This document shows, piece after piece, positions 7,379-15,536 of a DNA stretch of 19,675 nucleotides. How positions within the stretch are numbered: position 1 is the first letter of the stretch; each line of letters opens with the position of its first letter. A program made the position numbers and the translations under genes. The stretch comes from Prevotella sp. (GTDB taxonomy: Bacteria; Bacteroidota; Bacteroidia; Bacteroidales; Bacteroidaceae), in the NCBI GenBank assembly GCA_021204605.1, contig JAJPZD010000291.1, positions 1 through 19,675 of the forward strand, given 5' to 3'. Below the pieces are notes generated by a model, which was not told the origin of the DNA, searched no databases, and worked only from the letters and a program-made list of their open reading frames with translations.

Positions 7379-8374
7379 GTGTTGGCTTATCTAAGATGTG
7401 TGGCGGTTGTCATTGCCTGTTGTGTGCTTAGTGCGTGTAATGGCGTGATATACGATGGGGAGGGAGATTGTGCGGTGAACTATAAGGTGCGTTTCCGCTA
7501 CGACTACAACATGAAATATGCCGATGCCTTCTCTCATGAGGTCAGTTGGGTGACACTTTATCTTATTGACAATAATGGTAAAGTGGTATGGCAAAAGACT
7601 GAGGATGGCGAGGCTCTTGCTCGTGAAGGCTATGCCATGGATGTAGATGTGGCGTCTGGGCGGTACAGTATGTTGGCATGGTGCGGCACCAATGACAAGG
7701 GAACGTTCATCATTCCAGAGGCGGATGTCAGTGCCGGGTTGACATGCACACTGAACCGTCTGCATGACAATCAAGGCAATGCGTATGTTGACACTGATCT
7801 CGACAGACTATTCCATGGATATGAGGAGACATGTGAGTTTCCTGAAAGAGCAGGAACGTATTATTACACCGTGCCGTTGGTGAAGGACACCAATATGTTC
7901 AGGGTGGTGTTGCAGCACATTTCAGGCACAGCAGTTGACAGTAACAAATACACCTTTGAGATTATCGGTGACAATGGCAAGATGGATTGGGACAACAGTC
8001 TGATGAACGATGAAGAAACAATCTATATCGCCTGGAACACCACACAGGGCGAGGGAGGTGTGGTGTCAGATGGCGCAATCAACACTTTCACTGCCGCGAT
8101 AGCAGAGTTGACCACTGCGAGAATAGTGAAGGGGCATGAGATGCGCCTGAAGATAACCAACAACGAGACTGGCAAGCAGTTGTTATCCATCCCATTGACA
8201 GACTATGCTCTGTTGGTGAAAGGCTACTACAACGAGGATATGGACGACCAGGAATATCTTGACCGTCAGGATGAATATAATATAGTGTTCTTCCTTGACG
8301 AGGGCGACCGTTGGATTGACAATTACATCTACATAAACTCGTGGAAGGTGGTGCTGCAGAATGCGGGACTGTAG
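7361..8374 (+). CDS. FimB/Mfa2-like fimbrial anchor lipoprotein
   Basis: A 337-aa lipoprotein. Signal peptide II ends in a canonical lipobox, V-L-S-A-C at Cys26, and is followed by NGVIYDGEGDC, a start I associate with FimB/Mfa2 family anchors. There is no T-T-R-A processing site, unlike the flanking fimbrillins, which fits an anchor that keeps its lipid and fixes the fimbria in the outer membrane. Motifs such as VTLYLIDNNGKVVW and YSMLAWCG resemble the family's first immunoglobulin-like domain. The ATG at 7361 is inside the heptamer repeat, and it is the only in-frame start upstream of the lipobox that gives a normal signal peptide. By analogy with mfa2 it should cap the cell-proximal end and limit length. 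Confidence 0.85.
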   Translation: MKNEKLVLAYLRCVAVVIACCVLSACNGVIYDGEGDCAVNYKVRFRYDYNMKYADAFSHEVSWVTLYLIDNNGKVVWQKTEDGEALAREGYAMDVDVASGRYSMLAWCGTNDKGTFIIPEADVSAGLTCTLNRLHDNQGNAYVDTDLDRLFHGYEETCEFPERAGTYYYTVPLVKDTNMFRVVLQHISGTAVDSNKYTFEIIGDNGKMDWDNSLMNDEETIYIAWNTTQGEGGVVSDGAINTFTAAIAELTTARIVKGHEMRLKITNNETGKQLLSIPLTDYALLVKGYYNEDMDDQEYLDRQDEYNIVFFLDEGDRWIDNYIYINSWKVVLQNAGL

Positions 8375-8389
8375 AAAGGAGAGAATTTA

Positions 8390-9637
8390 ATGAATAAAGT
8401 TACAGTTCACCACATCATAGCGAATATTAAGAGTAAGACAATCACAAGTAAGACCTTGTGTAATGCGGTGCTGCCGGTAGCGATGTCGCTGCTGTTGTCA
8501 GTTGTGCATATTTCTTGTGCAGACGATGCTGAAGAATATGGTGTGAAGATGGATGTGCCGACAGTGAGAGTCGGTATTGAGTTAACGACGAGGGCGAGCA
8601 AGAGCACCGCAGAAGGATATGAGGCAGGAAGTGGTTACGAGAACTACATCGACGTGGCAAGGGGAGACTTCCGGATATATTTTTTCGACGGGGATGACAA
8701 ATATATCGCAACTTTCGAGCCAGGCAGCTTCGCCTTGACAGATGAGGATGGATACACGTCATATTCCCTGTTGGGCGAGGTGTCACAGGCGATAACAGAT
8801 AACGCCAGTCATTTTAAGGTAGTGATACTCGCTAATTGTGGAGGGAACTATGTCGAAGATACCGACTTGATACAAGGCGTGACCTCGATATCAGATATTT
8901 GCGAGCCATATAACACAGGCAGCCAAAACCTTGGTATATTCGACCATAAGACAGATTTTCGCTTAGGGCCAGACAACCTGCTGCCATTCTATGGTGTGAG
9001 GGAATACAAAGACAAGCATTTCGAGAGTGGTAAGGCTACGTTTCTATACGGAGAGCCAATCACCCTGCTACGTGCCATGGCGAAAGTAGAAGTTATATTA
9101 CAGCTTGATGATGTGCGTGATGATGATACAACGTTCAGCGATGTAAGGATATGCAATTACAACGACAGAGGCTATTGTGCACCAAACGGAGTAACGTCAC
9201 AAGGAGAATATAACTACGGTGAATGGTCTGTTGATTACGTTAGAAAGCTGCATTTGGTGAATGCAGCCAATGATGGAGACTATAAGGAAAAGCAGTTTCT
9301 CAAGGTGCAGGAACGTTCAGCCGACAACACGATAAAAGAGAAATGGATAGCATACCTGCCAGAGTATGACAACAGTGGGGATGACTATTCATACATAGAA
9401 GTGAAGTTGCAAGAGAAAGGCAAGGAGAACGGACCATACAAGATATATTTCGCCGACTACATGGGAGGATATAGTGAGGATGTACCTTCCAACCGTTACG
9501 ATATACAGCGCAACAGTCTGTACCGTTTCAAGGTAAGGTTGAAAGACGGCAGCCTTGATGTTACGGTGAATGGTTGGGAGAATGTGTGGGAGAACGATTT
9601 CGAGTTCGGCACAATTATAGGAGATGAAGATGAATAA
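8390..9637 (+). CDS. Fimbrillin-like accessory subunit
   Basis: A 415-aa lipoprotein precursor. A long basic n-region of about 22 residues is followed by NAVLPVAMSLLLSVVHISC, placing the lipid Cys at 43; the -3 residue (His) is unusual for a lipobox. A processing site L-T-T-R-A-S has Arg68. Later features are DFRIYFFDGDDKYIATF and the C-terminal YRFKVRL...VTVNGWENVW, with the Trp-bearing last strand seen in fimbrillins. It follows the anchor by 15 bases and, unusually for this phylum, has a Shine-Dalgarno-like AAAGGAGAG at 8375-8383. In position it corresponds to mfa3/mfa4, so an adaptor between shaft and tip is the best guess. Family level is sound; the exact role is inferred. Confidence 0.75.
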   Translation: MNKVTVHHIIANIKSKTITSKTLCNAVLPVAMSLLLSVVHISCADDAEEYGVKMDVPTVRVGIELTTRASKSTAEGYEAGSGYENYIDVARGDFRIYFFDGDDKYIATFEPGSFALTDEDGYTSYSLLGEVSQAITDNASHFKVVILANCGGNYVEDTDLIQGVTSISDICEPYNTGSQNLGIFDHKTDFRLGPDNLLPFYGVREYKDKHFESGKATFLYGEPITLLRAMAKVEVILQLDDVRDDDTTFSDVRICNYNDRGYCAPNGVTSQGEYNYGEWSVDYVRKLHLVNAANDGDYKEKQFLKVQERSADNTIKEKWIAYLPEYDNSGDDYSYIEVKLQEKGKENGPYKIYFADYMGGYSEDVPSNRYDIQRNSLYRFKVRLKDGSLDVTVNGWENVWENDFEFGTIIGDEDE

Positions 9638-9692
9638 AAACGCAAACTTAAACAACCAGTAAAGATTTAAACAAAGACAAGGAATATACTAC

Positions 9693-12482
9693 ATGATATT
9701 AAGAAAGAAAGTACAGGATATAAAGAGACATCTAATAAATATACCAACGCTTACGGCGGTACTTGTATTATTTGCAGGTTGCACAGACGAACTGTTTGAT
9801 GAAGGGATTTCGTCGGGTCAACTATGCAACAAAGGCGAAATGGTGGAAGTGAGCATTGCCCTTAGAGTTGAAAAGCTGTCGGTAGAGATGACCACGAGAG
9901 CGGCGACAGACGAGTCTGAGGCAGAGCGGCGAGTGAACGATATCTGGGTGTTCCAGTACGACTATGCTACTGAACAGCTTATAACAGTCCCGATATACTA
10001 TACGATAACCGATCAGGGCGAGTTGGGTGACCTCGACGATGTTGATGTACAGTTGAGCAACAACGGAGGAGAGCCATGTATAATATACGTTGTCGCGAAC
10101 ACTGGCAGCAGTACGTGGGCGGGTGAGGGTATGTCAGCAAATTCCGGTTTCAATACATTGACAGAGTTGAAAAAGCAGACAATTCCCAACCCCGCACCCA
10201 TCAGGCTCGGTGATGATGAGGAATCGACGAGAGAGGAAGAACTGTCGATACCGATGGGCGGCAGTGTTGGTGAGGACGGTACGTTGAGGATAGCGGGCAA
10301 CGGCAGGGACAGAGCGAGTATTCCATTGACGAGGATGTTTGCCAAGCTGTATGTTACCATTACGCTAAAGGACGAGGAAAGATACGATGCCAACATGACA
10401 AGTCTGATGATAGAACACATCCCAAGAGCTTGTACAGTGGCCGCAACATACAACGAAGACGGCACATGGTACTATCCTCAGTCAAGTTCAAGTTTCGAGA
10501 TATCAAGGTCGTTCATCCCTGATGAGAACACCACCCAGGATGATGGCATGAAGACGCATTATGGGCCATTCGTGATGTACGTGCCGGAGAACATCCACGA
10601 GCAGGACACCACGAATGCGATGAGGCTGATACCATACCTGAACGTACAAGTGACATACGGAGAGGGCGACAATACCGCAACAATCTTGTCAAGGCCATCA
10701 TACACAGCATATCCAGGCAGCTGGGATGCCACTGTTGGCAGTGAGGAGGCAGAAGGAAAAGGAAAGAACCTGAATATCCAGAGGAACAACATCTACGATA
10801 TAAAGTTGAGTATCGGTATTACCGAGAATGAGTTGACCACCCCATCCGCCAACTGCCTGATAGCGAGCTATCCGGGCGAGACGATAGCCTTCTACCCATA
10901 CGTGCGAGACGAAGAGATGAGCAGCGAGCTGAAAACAGAAGCCATAAGCAACCCCGACGTAGCAGCGAGATACGATTTCAGCACCTATCTGAATCCATCA
11001 TACAATGGAAAGGCCGCTAATGACAGTAAGAAGATAAGAGGCGTGAAGATAATATGGCAGACAGAAGGCTGTATCGGCAACAACGACCCGACAACCGAGG
11101 GCGGCAAGAAACTCGTTTGGATAGACGAGGCACCAAATACGAATATAGAGACTGACTTGAAGACCTACATAGAATACCACCGCAAGATATACGTCAAGAC
11201 GAGCAAACCAGGTAACGCCCTGATAGCCGCATACGATGACGAGGACTGTGAGGGCAACATACTATGGTCATGGCATATATGGGTTCCTAATGAAGGCGTA
11301 AGTCCTGAGAAAGGAGCAGTAGAGTACTACCATTACAAATGGGATTCTACAAACGGCATCAACACCGAAGAATACATACCTGGACGATTAGTGATGAACC
11401 TCGCATTAGGAGCATTGTCAGAATATCCGGCAACGGCAGGAGCAGTGGATTACGACACATACGGGACACTGTACCAATGGGGTCGGAAAGACCCTTTCCC
11501 GGCCCAAAAAGTGAGAAACATCACCACGTCAGGGGGCAAGCACGGAAATCCCCAGTGGGCAGGGTTTGCCGATGGCGATGTGAAGGCAAGCAACGGAACA
11601 TACAGAGTGGAAATAGGAGTATATGACAACAGGAACCAGCAGATAGACCTGACAGGCAACACAGGCATGATAGGAGCAAGCGAAGGCACGGAGGTGTTCT
11701 ATACGGAGGCAGCAGGCGAGGTGCCAGGAGCGACATTAGGAAACGACAACAACTACGTTATAGAGCAATCAGTGAGACATCCCACGATGTTTATCGCATC
11801 AGGAATATCCCACGATGCACAGACAGAATATTTCAGATACAACGGAGGCGACTGGCTGCCAGAGGAGGACGACTACCTATGGGGTGGCGGACATCCAGGT
11901 AACGGTGACTATCAAGTTTACAGTCAGGACAGCAAAAGCGACAAATACGACAAATATTACAACAAAATAGATGCATATTTAGAAGACGACTACGGCCCGA
12001 ACAAGACAATATTCGATCCATGCCCATATGGTTGGAGAGTATCTCCCGGTGATATATGGCTCGGATTCACAAAGAACGGGAAGAATATCAACTCGAATCA
12101 CGACAGCAATCCATTCACCAAACTGAACTGTGTGGAGAACAGTATATCTGTGATAAACAAGCAAAACGGATATACGATGTACATGCAAGGTTGGAAGGGC
12201 AGCATAGGTCCGGCAGTGTCGTTTTTCCCTACCCAAGACTTCCGTTACAACACTGGAGAGATAAACATCCATGCAGGGACATGCGGATGCTACAACAACG
12301 CCACTGTGGATAAAAACATGACAGTGACTAGCAACAACAAAACCTATATAATAAGGAAAATTGATGCCGCCCACTGGCATGTGGAGGCAAATACAGTAGA
12401 GATAAAGCCCTTTCCTGAAGAATATCCTCTGTCAGTGAAAGCGACGGCGACGAACCTGCGCTGCGTGAGAGACACTAAGTGA
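9693..12482 (+). CDS. Large fimbrial tip protein with FISUMP/lectin-like C-terminus
   Basis: A 929-aa lipoprotein precursor, last in the operon. The lipobox is L-F-A-G-C (Cys30), and an E-M-T-T-R-A-A processing site has Arg69, followed by a fimbrillin-like N-terminal part (RRVNDIWVFQYD). The middle region resembles DUF4906-type fimbrial proteins. From about residue 590 (YGTLYQWGRKDPFP) to the end, with IFDPCPYGWRVSP at about 773 and a final NLRCVRD, it looks like the Fibrobacter succinogenes major paralogous (FISUMP) domain, which is related to C-type-lectin-like folds. Position and architecture indicate the distal tip adhesin, the counterpart of Mfa5 with a different binding module. The ligand is unknown; glycans are a reasonable guess. 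Gly, Asp and aromatic residues dominate the C-terminal half. Confidence 0.82.
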   Translation: MILRKKVQDIKRHLINIPTLTAVLVLFAGCTDELFDEGISSGQLCNKGEMVEVSIALRVEKLSVEMTTRAATDESEAERRVNDIWVFQYDYATEQLITVPIYYTITDQGELGDLDDVDVQLSNNGGEPCIIYVVANTGSSTWAGEGMSANSGFNTLTELKKQTIPNPAPIRLGDDEESTREEELSIPMGGSVGEDGTLRIAGNGRDRASIPLTRMFAKLYVTITLKDEERYDANMTSLMIEHIPRACTVAATYNEDGTWYYPQSSSSFEISRSFIPDENTTQDDGMKTHYGPFVMYVPENIHEQDTTNAMRLIPYLNVQVTYGEGDNTATILSRPSYTAYPGSWDATVGSEEAEGKGKNLNIQRNNIYDIKLSIGITENELTTPSANCLIASYPGETIAFYPYVRDEEMSSELKTEAISNPDVAARYDFSTYLNPSYNGKAANDSKKIRGVKIIWQTEGCIGNNDPTTEGGKKLVWIDEAPNTNIETDLKTYIEYHRKIYVKTSKPGNALIAAYDDEDCEGNILWSWHIWVPNEGVSPEKGAVEYYHYKWDSTNGINTEEYIPGRLVMNLALGALSEYPATAGAVDYDTYGTLYQWGRKDPFPAQKVRNITTSGGKHGNPQWAGFADGDVKASNGTYRVEIGVYDNRNQQIDLTGNTGMIGASEGTEVFYTEAAGEVPGATLGNDNNYVIEQSVRHPTMFIASGISHDAQTEYFRYNGGDWLPEEDDYLWGGGHPGNGDYQVYSQDSKSDKYDKYYNKIDAYLEDDYGPNKTIFDPCPYGWRVSPGDIWLGFTKNGKNINSNHDSNPFTKLNCVENSISVINKQNGYTMYMQGWKGSIGPAVSFFPTQDFRYNTGEINIHAGTCGCYNNATVDKNMTVTSNNKTYIIRKIDAAHWHVEANTVEIKPFPEEYPLSVKATATNLRCVRDTK

Positions 12483-12487
12483 AAAAG

Positions 12488-12658
12488 TCATCTCTTATCA
12501 GGCGGGCAGGAGTTTTCCATTTTTTTCTTGTCGCAGGCCTCTTTCAACGGACAGCCAAAACACCTGTCGCCCTTGTTCTGCGTGAAAGACTTGTAAAGAG
12601 AGTAGGCAACGTAGAGGAGAGCGAAAGTGAGGATTATTATTACTATGGTAAATTGCAT
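12488..12658 (-). CDS. FeoB-associated Cys-rich membrane protein
   Basis: A 56-aa protein read on the minus strand, MQFTIVIIILTFALLYVAYS then LYKSFTQNKGDRCFGCPLKE and a tail with two more cysteines ending PPDKR. One N-terminal transmembrane helix is followed by a cytosolic tail with C-F-G-C and later single Cys residues, the pattern of the FeoB-associated Cys-rich family. These proteins usually accompany FeoB iron transporters, but no feoB is in the window. It lies downstream of the ModF-like gene on the same strand, separated by 161 bases of repeat, and ends 5 bases from the fimbrial tip stop, tail to tail. A plus-strand frame over the same bases is a shadow lacking any family pattern. Confidence 0.85.
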   Translation of the reverse strand: MQFTIVIIILTFALLYVAYSLYKSFTQNKGDRCFGCPLKEACDKKKMENSCPPDKR

Positions 12659-12663
12659 ATTAA

Positions 12664-12810
12664 AGAATGAAGAATGAAGAATGAAGAATGAAAAATGAAG
12701 AATGAAGAATGAAAAATGAAGAATTGCCCTTAGGGGTAAGCCCGAATGTGGGGAGTTAAGAGTTATGAGTTAAGAGTTAAGAGTTCGCTGTGGGGTATTT
12801 TGAGTTAAGA
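12664..12810. repeat. Modular heptamer repeat, copy 3, with two unit types
   Basis: Eight units at 12664-12719 (four AGAATGA, AAAATGA, two AGAATGA, AAAATGA) plus AGAAT are followed by a G/C-rich spacer (12725-12754). Then come GTTAAGA, GTTATGA and two more GTTAAGA (12755-12782), the block GTTCGCTGTGGGG, and a further GTTAAGA at 12804-12810. The 15-mer AAGAGTTCGCTGTGG at 12779-12793 is identical to one in copy 1. It fills almost the entire gap between the ModF-like gene and the small Cys-rich gene. I see no promoter match inside it on either strand. Confidence 0.8.
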
Positions 12811-12819
12811 GTACATTTA

Positions 12820-14301
12820 TTAAACGATACGCTGGAGAGTGATTGAGTGGTCGATGCATTTGGGTAGCTCGTCCATATAGTGGCTGACGAAGATCATTGT
12901 CTTGTTCCTGCGTTGGCAGAATGTCTCAATAATGTCAGTTACAAAGAGGCGGTTGTGGACATCAAGACCATGGAATGGTTCATCGAGGATGAGCAGTTCA
13001 GGGTCTTTCACGAAGGCCCGTGCGAGTAGAACGAGACGCTGTTCGCCATCAGACAATTTGAGGAATGGCCGTTCCTCCAATTCAGCGATGCCGAAGATAT
13101 CCATCCAATAACGGCACTTTTGATATTCCGCCACATCAGGCTTGGCATAAAGCCCTACGGAATCCTTTAATCCACTCGCCACGATGCGGATAGCTGGCAA
13201 GTCATAGCGGTAAGCGCGGTGCATTTCAGGCGACACATATCCGATATGTTTTTTTATGTCCCATATACTCTCCCCGGAGCCACGAGGAATGCCAAACAGT
13301 TCGATGTCGCAGGCATACCCCTGTGGGTTGTCGGCACACACAAGACTTAATAGCGTTGACTTTCCAGCGCCGTTCTGCCCTGAGAGCACCCACCGCTCCC
13401 CGTTTCGGACTGTCCAATTCAAATCCTTGATGATAGTACGCTGCCCATAGCGTATTGTAGTGTTGTTCATCTTCACGACCTCATCACTGTGATATTCCAC
13501 GTCTTTGTAGGGAATGTCTATGATTGCCTTGCGTTTTTCAGGACTAAGCAGATGTTCAGGGTAAGGTTTACGGTTAGCGAGATACTCCTGAACGGTAACC
13601 TTCGGTTTGACCACCATATTCTCCACCTCAACCACATGTGTGATGAAGTCTGGAATCTCGTCTGATTTTGCCAAGACGATGATGACCTGCAAAGTACGCT
13701 CACGAGAGAGGACAGCAAGAAGATTTCTCAGTTGGTCGCGCGTCTCTGTGTCGAGGCCGATGAACGGATTATCAATAATCAGCACACGAGGGTCTGCGAA
13801 AAGCATCTTAATCAGTTGGAACTTGCGCAATTCACCGCTTGATAGAAAAATGATATACTTATCAAGGAGATGCCCTACTTGAAAGAGGTCATAAAGGTGC
13901 GCTTTCAGCCGTCTTCGCTCCTCGCTGTCCTCCCCCATGAGGCAGTAAGCCTGATCGAGGAGCTCGCCGGCGGTAGGAGTTTCCTCGTCGATGTCATGAT
14001 GATTCCAACGCTGTTGCAGATAGTAAGCGCCATCACTCTCACCGTAAGAATCCTTGAACGTGATATATTTAATGTTGTCGGAAATAAGCGTTTTCTTACT
14101 CGGAGCGAAATCATACTCCGGGTCTTTTAGGATGAGAGGATGCCTGTTTGTGATAATATCGACGAACATCGACTTGCCACTTGCGTTGCGCCCCACGATA
14201 GCTATGTTCTCCCCATCGTTGAGCTCAAAGTTGACAGGCACAGCCATTCTCCAAGCCGGCATGCGCGTGATACCGTTTTCAATTCTAATTATCCTTTGCA
14301 T
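12820..14301 (-). CDS. ModF/PhrA-like tandem ABC ATPase
   Basis: A 493-aa soluble protein with two ABC ATPase domains and no membrane segments. It is close in length and sequence to E. coli ModF, sharing for example GSGESIWDIKKHIGYVS between the two halves of domain 2. Domain 1: Walker A GRNASGKS (37-44), signature LSSGE (153-157), Walker B VLIIDN with Asn178 where the catalytic Glu normally sits, and no H-loop His (LAKSDEIPDF). Domain 2: GQNGAGKST (308-316), LSDGEQ (416-421), LLILDEP with Glu441, and His474. So probably only the second site hydrolyses ATP. The start at 14301 overlaps the ruvC stop by 17 bases, which supports this start over ones further upstream. ModF was named for molybdate, but no Mo transporter genes are nearby and the function is unclear. 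Confidence 0.87.
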   Translation of the reverse strand: MQRIIRIENGITRMPAWRMAVPVNFELNDGENIAIVGRNASGKSMFVDIITNRHPLILKDPEYDFAPSKKTLISDNIKYITFKDSYGESDGAYYLQQRWNHHDIDEETPTAGELLDQAYCLMGEDSEERRRLKAHLYDLFQVGHLLDKYIIFLSSGELRKFQLIKMLFADPRVLIIDNPFIGLDTETRDQLRNLLAVLSRERTLQVIIVLAKSDEIPDFITHVVEVENMVVKPKVTVQEYLANRKPYPEHLLSPEKRKAIIDIPYKDVEYHSDEVVKMNNTTIRYGQRTIIKDLNWTVRNGERWVLSGQNGAGKSTLLSLVCADNPQGYACDIELFGIPRGSGESIWDIKKHIGYVSPEMHRAYRYDLPAIRIVASGLKDSVGLYAKPDVAEYQKCRYWMDIFGIAELEERPFLKLSDGEQRLVLLARAFVKDPELLILDEPFHGLDVHNRLFVTDIIETFCQRRNKTMIFVSHYMDELPKCIDHSITLQRIV

Positions 14302-14863
14302 TAGTACGTTCCTTATTCTTATTAACAAAATCCTTCCAACCTCGATAGTTGACAGTCGAAACAGGTGTATCAGACTGCAGGAAATGGCAATATGCCACCG
14401 CCAACGCATCAGTTGCATCCATGAAAGGTGTCATATCCTCCTCCTTAATGTTGAGCAGCCGTTTCAGCATACCCGCCACCTGTTCCTTTGAAGCCAATCC
14501 CTGCCCTGTGAGAGCCACCTTGACTTTGAGCGGCGCATACTCATGGATTGGAATGTCGTGGTTGATGGCGGCTGCGATGGCGACACCCTGTGCCCTGCCT
14601 AATTTGAGCATCGACTGCACGTTCTTTCCGAAGAAAGGAGCTTCGATGGCCATTTCATCGGGCAGAAACTCTGTAATGAGACTTGTAATCCTCTCGAAGA
14701 TCTTACCGAGCCGCAGGTACGGATCGTGCGTTTTTCTCATGTCAATGACCCCCATTGCCATCATCGAGGCTCTGTTGCCGATGACTTTGAGAAGCCCGTA
14801 GCCCATTACGTTAGTGCCGGGGTCGATACCTAAGATTATCCTTTCCGCCTTAGATGTTACCAT
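14285..14863 (-). CDS. ruvC: Crossover junction endodeoxyribonuclease RuvC
   Basis: A 192-aa Holliday junction resolvase that cuts four-way DNA junctions with RuvAB. The four catalytic acids are in place: Asp14 (LGIDPGTNVMGYG), Glu74 (MAIEAPFFGKN), and Asp149/Asp152 in FMDATDALAVAYCH. Length is normal for the family. It starts 19 bases after the metallo-beta-lactamase-fold gene and its end overlaps the ModF-like start. ruvA and ruvB are not in the window. Confidence 0.95.
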   Translation of the reverse strand: MVTSKAERIILGIDPGTNVMGYGLLKVIGNRASMMAMGVIDMRKTHDPYLRLGKIFERITSLITEFLPDEMAIEAPFFGKNVQSMLKLGRAQGVAIAAAINHDIPIHEYAPLKVKVALTGQGLASKEQVAGMLKRLLNIKEEDMTPFMDATDALAVAYCHFLQSDTPVSTVNYRGWKDFVNKNKERTNAKDN

Positions 14864-14882
14864 TTATTTCAAGATAGCAAAA

Positions 14883-15524
14883 TCACTTCATATATGGGTT
14901 GTAGAGCAATTCCTCCTTAATAGTTGTCTGCGGTCCATGTCCGGACAAGATTAAAGTGTCCTTTGGCAACTTAGCCACGATATTCTTGAGACTGGCTATC
15001 AGGTCGTCGTAGTTGCCCTGAATGAAATCCGTGCGCCCGATACTCATGCGGAACAGCGTATCACCTGAGAATGCGAGTGACTCCTGTTCGCAGTAGAAGA
15101 ACACCCCACCAGGCGAGTGCCCTGGCGTGTTTATAATCTTGAAAGAGTGGGAGCCGAAAGACACTATGTCCCCATCGGAGAAGAACCTGCATACAGGTGG
15201 TTGGGTCTCAGAGTAATCTATACCGACAAGAGTCTTAGCCTGCTCACTGAGCATGCTTAGTAGTTGCTCATCGCCGATGCAAATCTCCGGCCCGATGCCG
15301 AACTCGTTGAAAATAGCCCTGTTACCGAAATTATGGTCGATATGCCCATGAGTGCAGAGCAGATGTTTGAGTTGGAGGTTGTTGCCATGGATATATCCTA
15401 TTATGGCTTTTTTCTCCTCCTCGTAGAATGCGCCGCAGTCTATGATAACGCACTCATCGGTATCATCGCTGACCACATAGCAGTTTTCCTCGAACATATT
15501 GCATACGAAACGCTGTATCTTCAT
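14883..15524 (-). CDS. Metallo-beta-lactamase-fold hydrolase, glyoxalase II-like
   Basis: A 213-aa cytoplasmic metal-dependent hydrolase. The metal-binding set is complete: CTHGHIDH (His59, His61, Asp63, His64), His136 in NTPGHSPGG, Asp155 in FSGDTLF and His196 in LSGHGPQT. The compact size, without the extra C-terminal domain of classic GloB, matches the YcbL-like hydroxyacylglutathione hydrolase-type group, so the thioester substrate cannot be named. It lies 12 bases after rsmG in the operon. Confidence 0.9.
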   Translation of the reverse strand: MKIQRFVCNMFEENCYVVSDDTDECVIIDCGAFYEEEKKAIIGYIHGNNLQLKHLLCTHGHIDHNFGNRAIFNEFGIGPEICIGDEQLLSMLSEQAKTLVGIDYSETQPPVCRFFSDGDIVSFGSHSFKIINTPGHSPGGVFFYCEQESLAFSGDTLFRMSIGRTDFIQGNYDDLIASLKNIVAKLPKDTLILSGHGPQTTIKEELLYNPYMK

Positions 15525-15536
15525 AAAATATAAATT

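Noticed and set aside
12479..12670. Plus-strand 63-aa ORF after the tip gene
   Set aside because: It has no family pattern and overlaps the minus-strand Cys-rich membrane protein, which has a clear transmembrane helix and Cys motif.
12664..12782. Possible CRISPR-like or minisatellite array coding for a repetitive peptide
   Set aside because: Units are only 7 bases with no spacers, and TGA recurs in every frame, so it is neither a CRISPR array nor coding.
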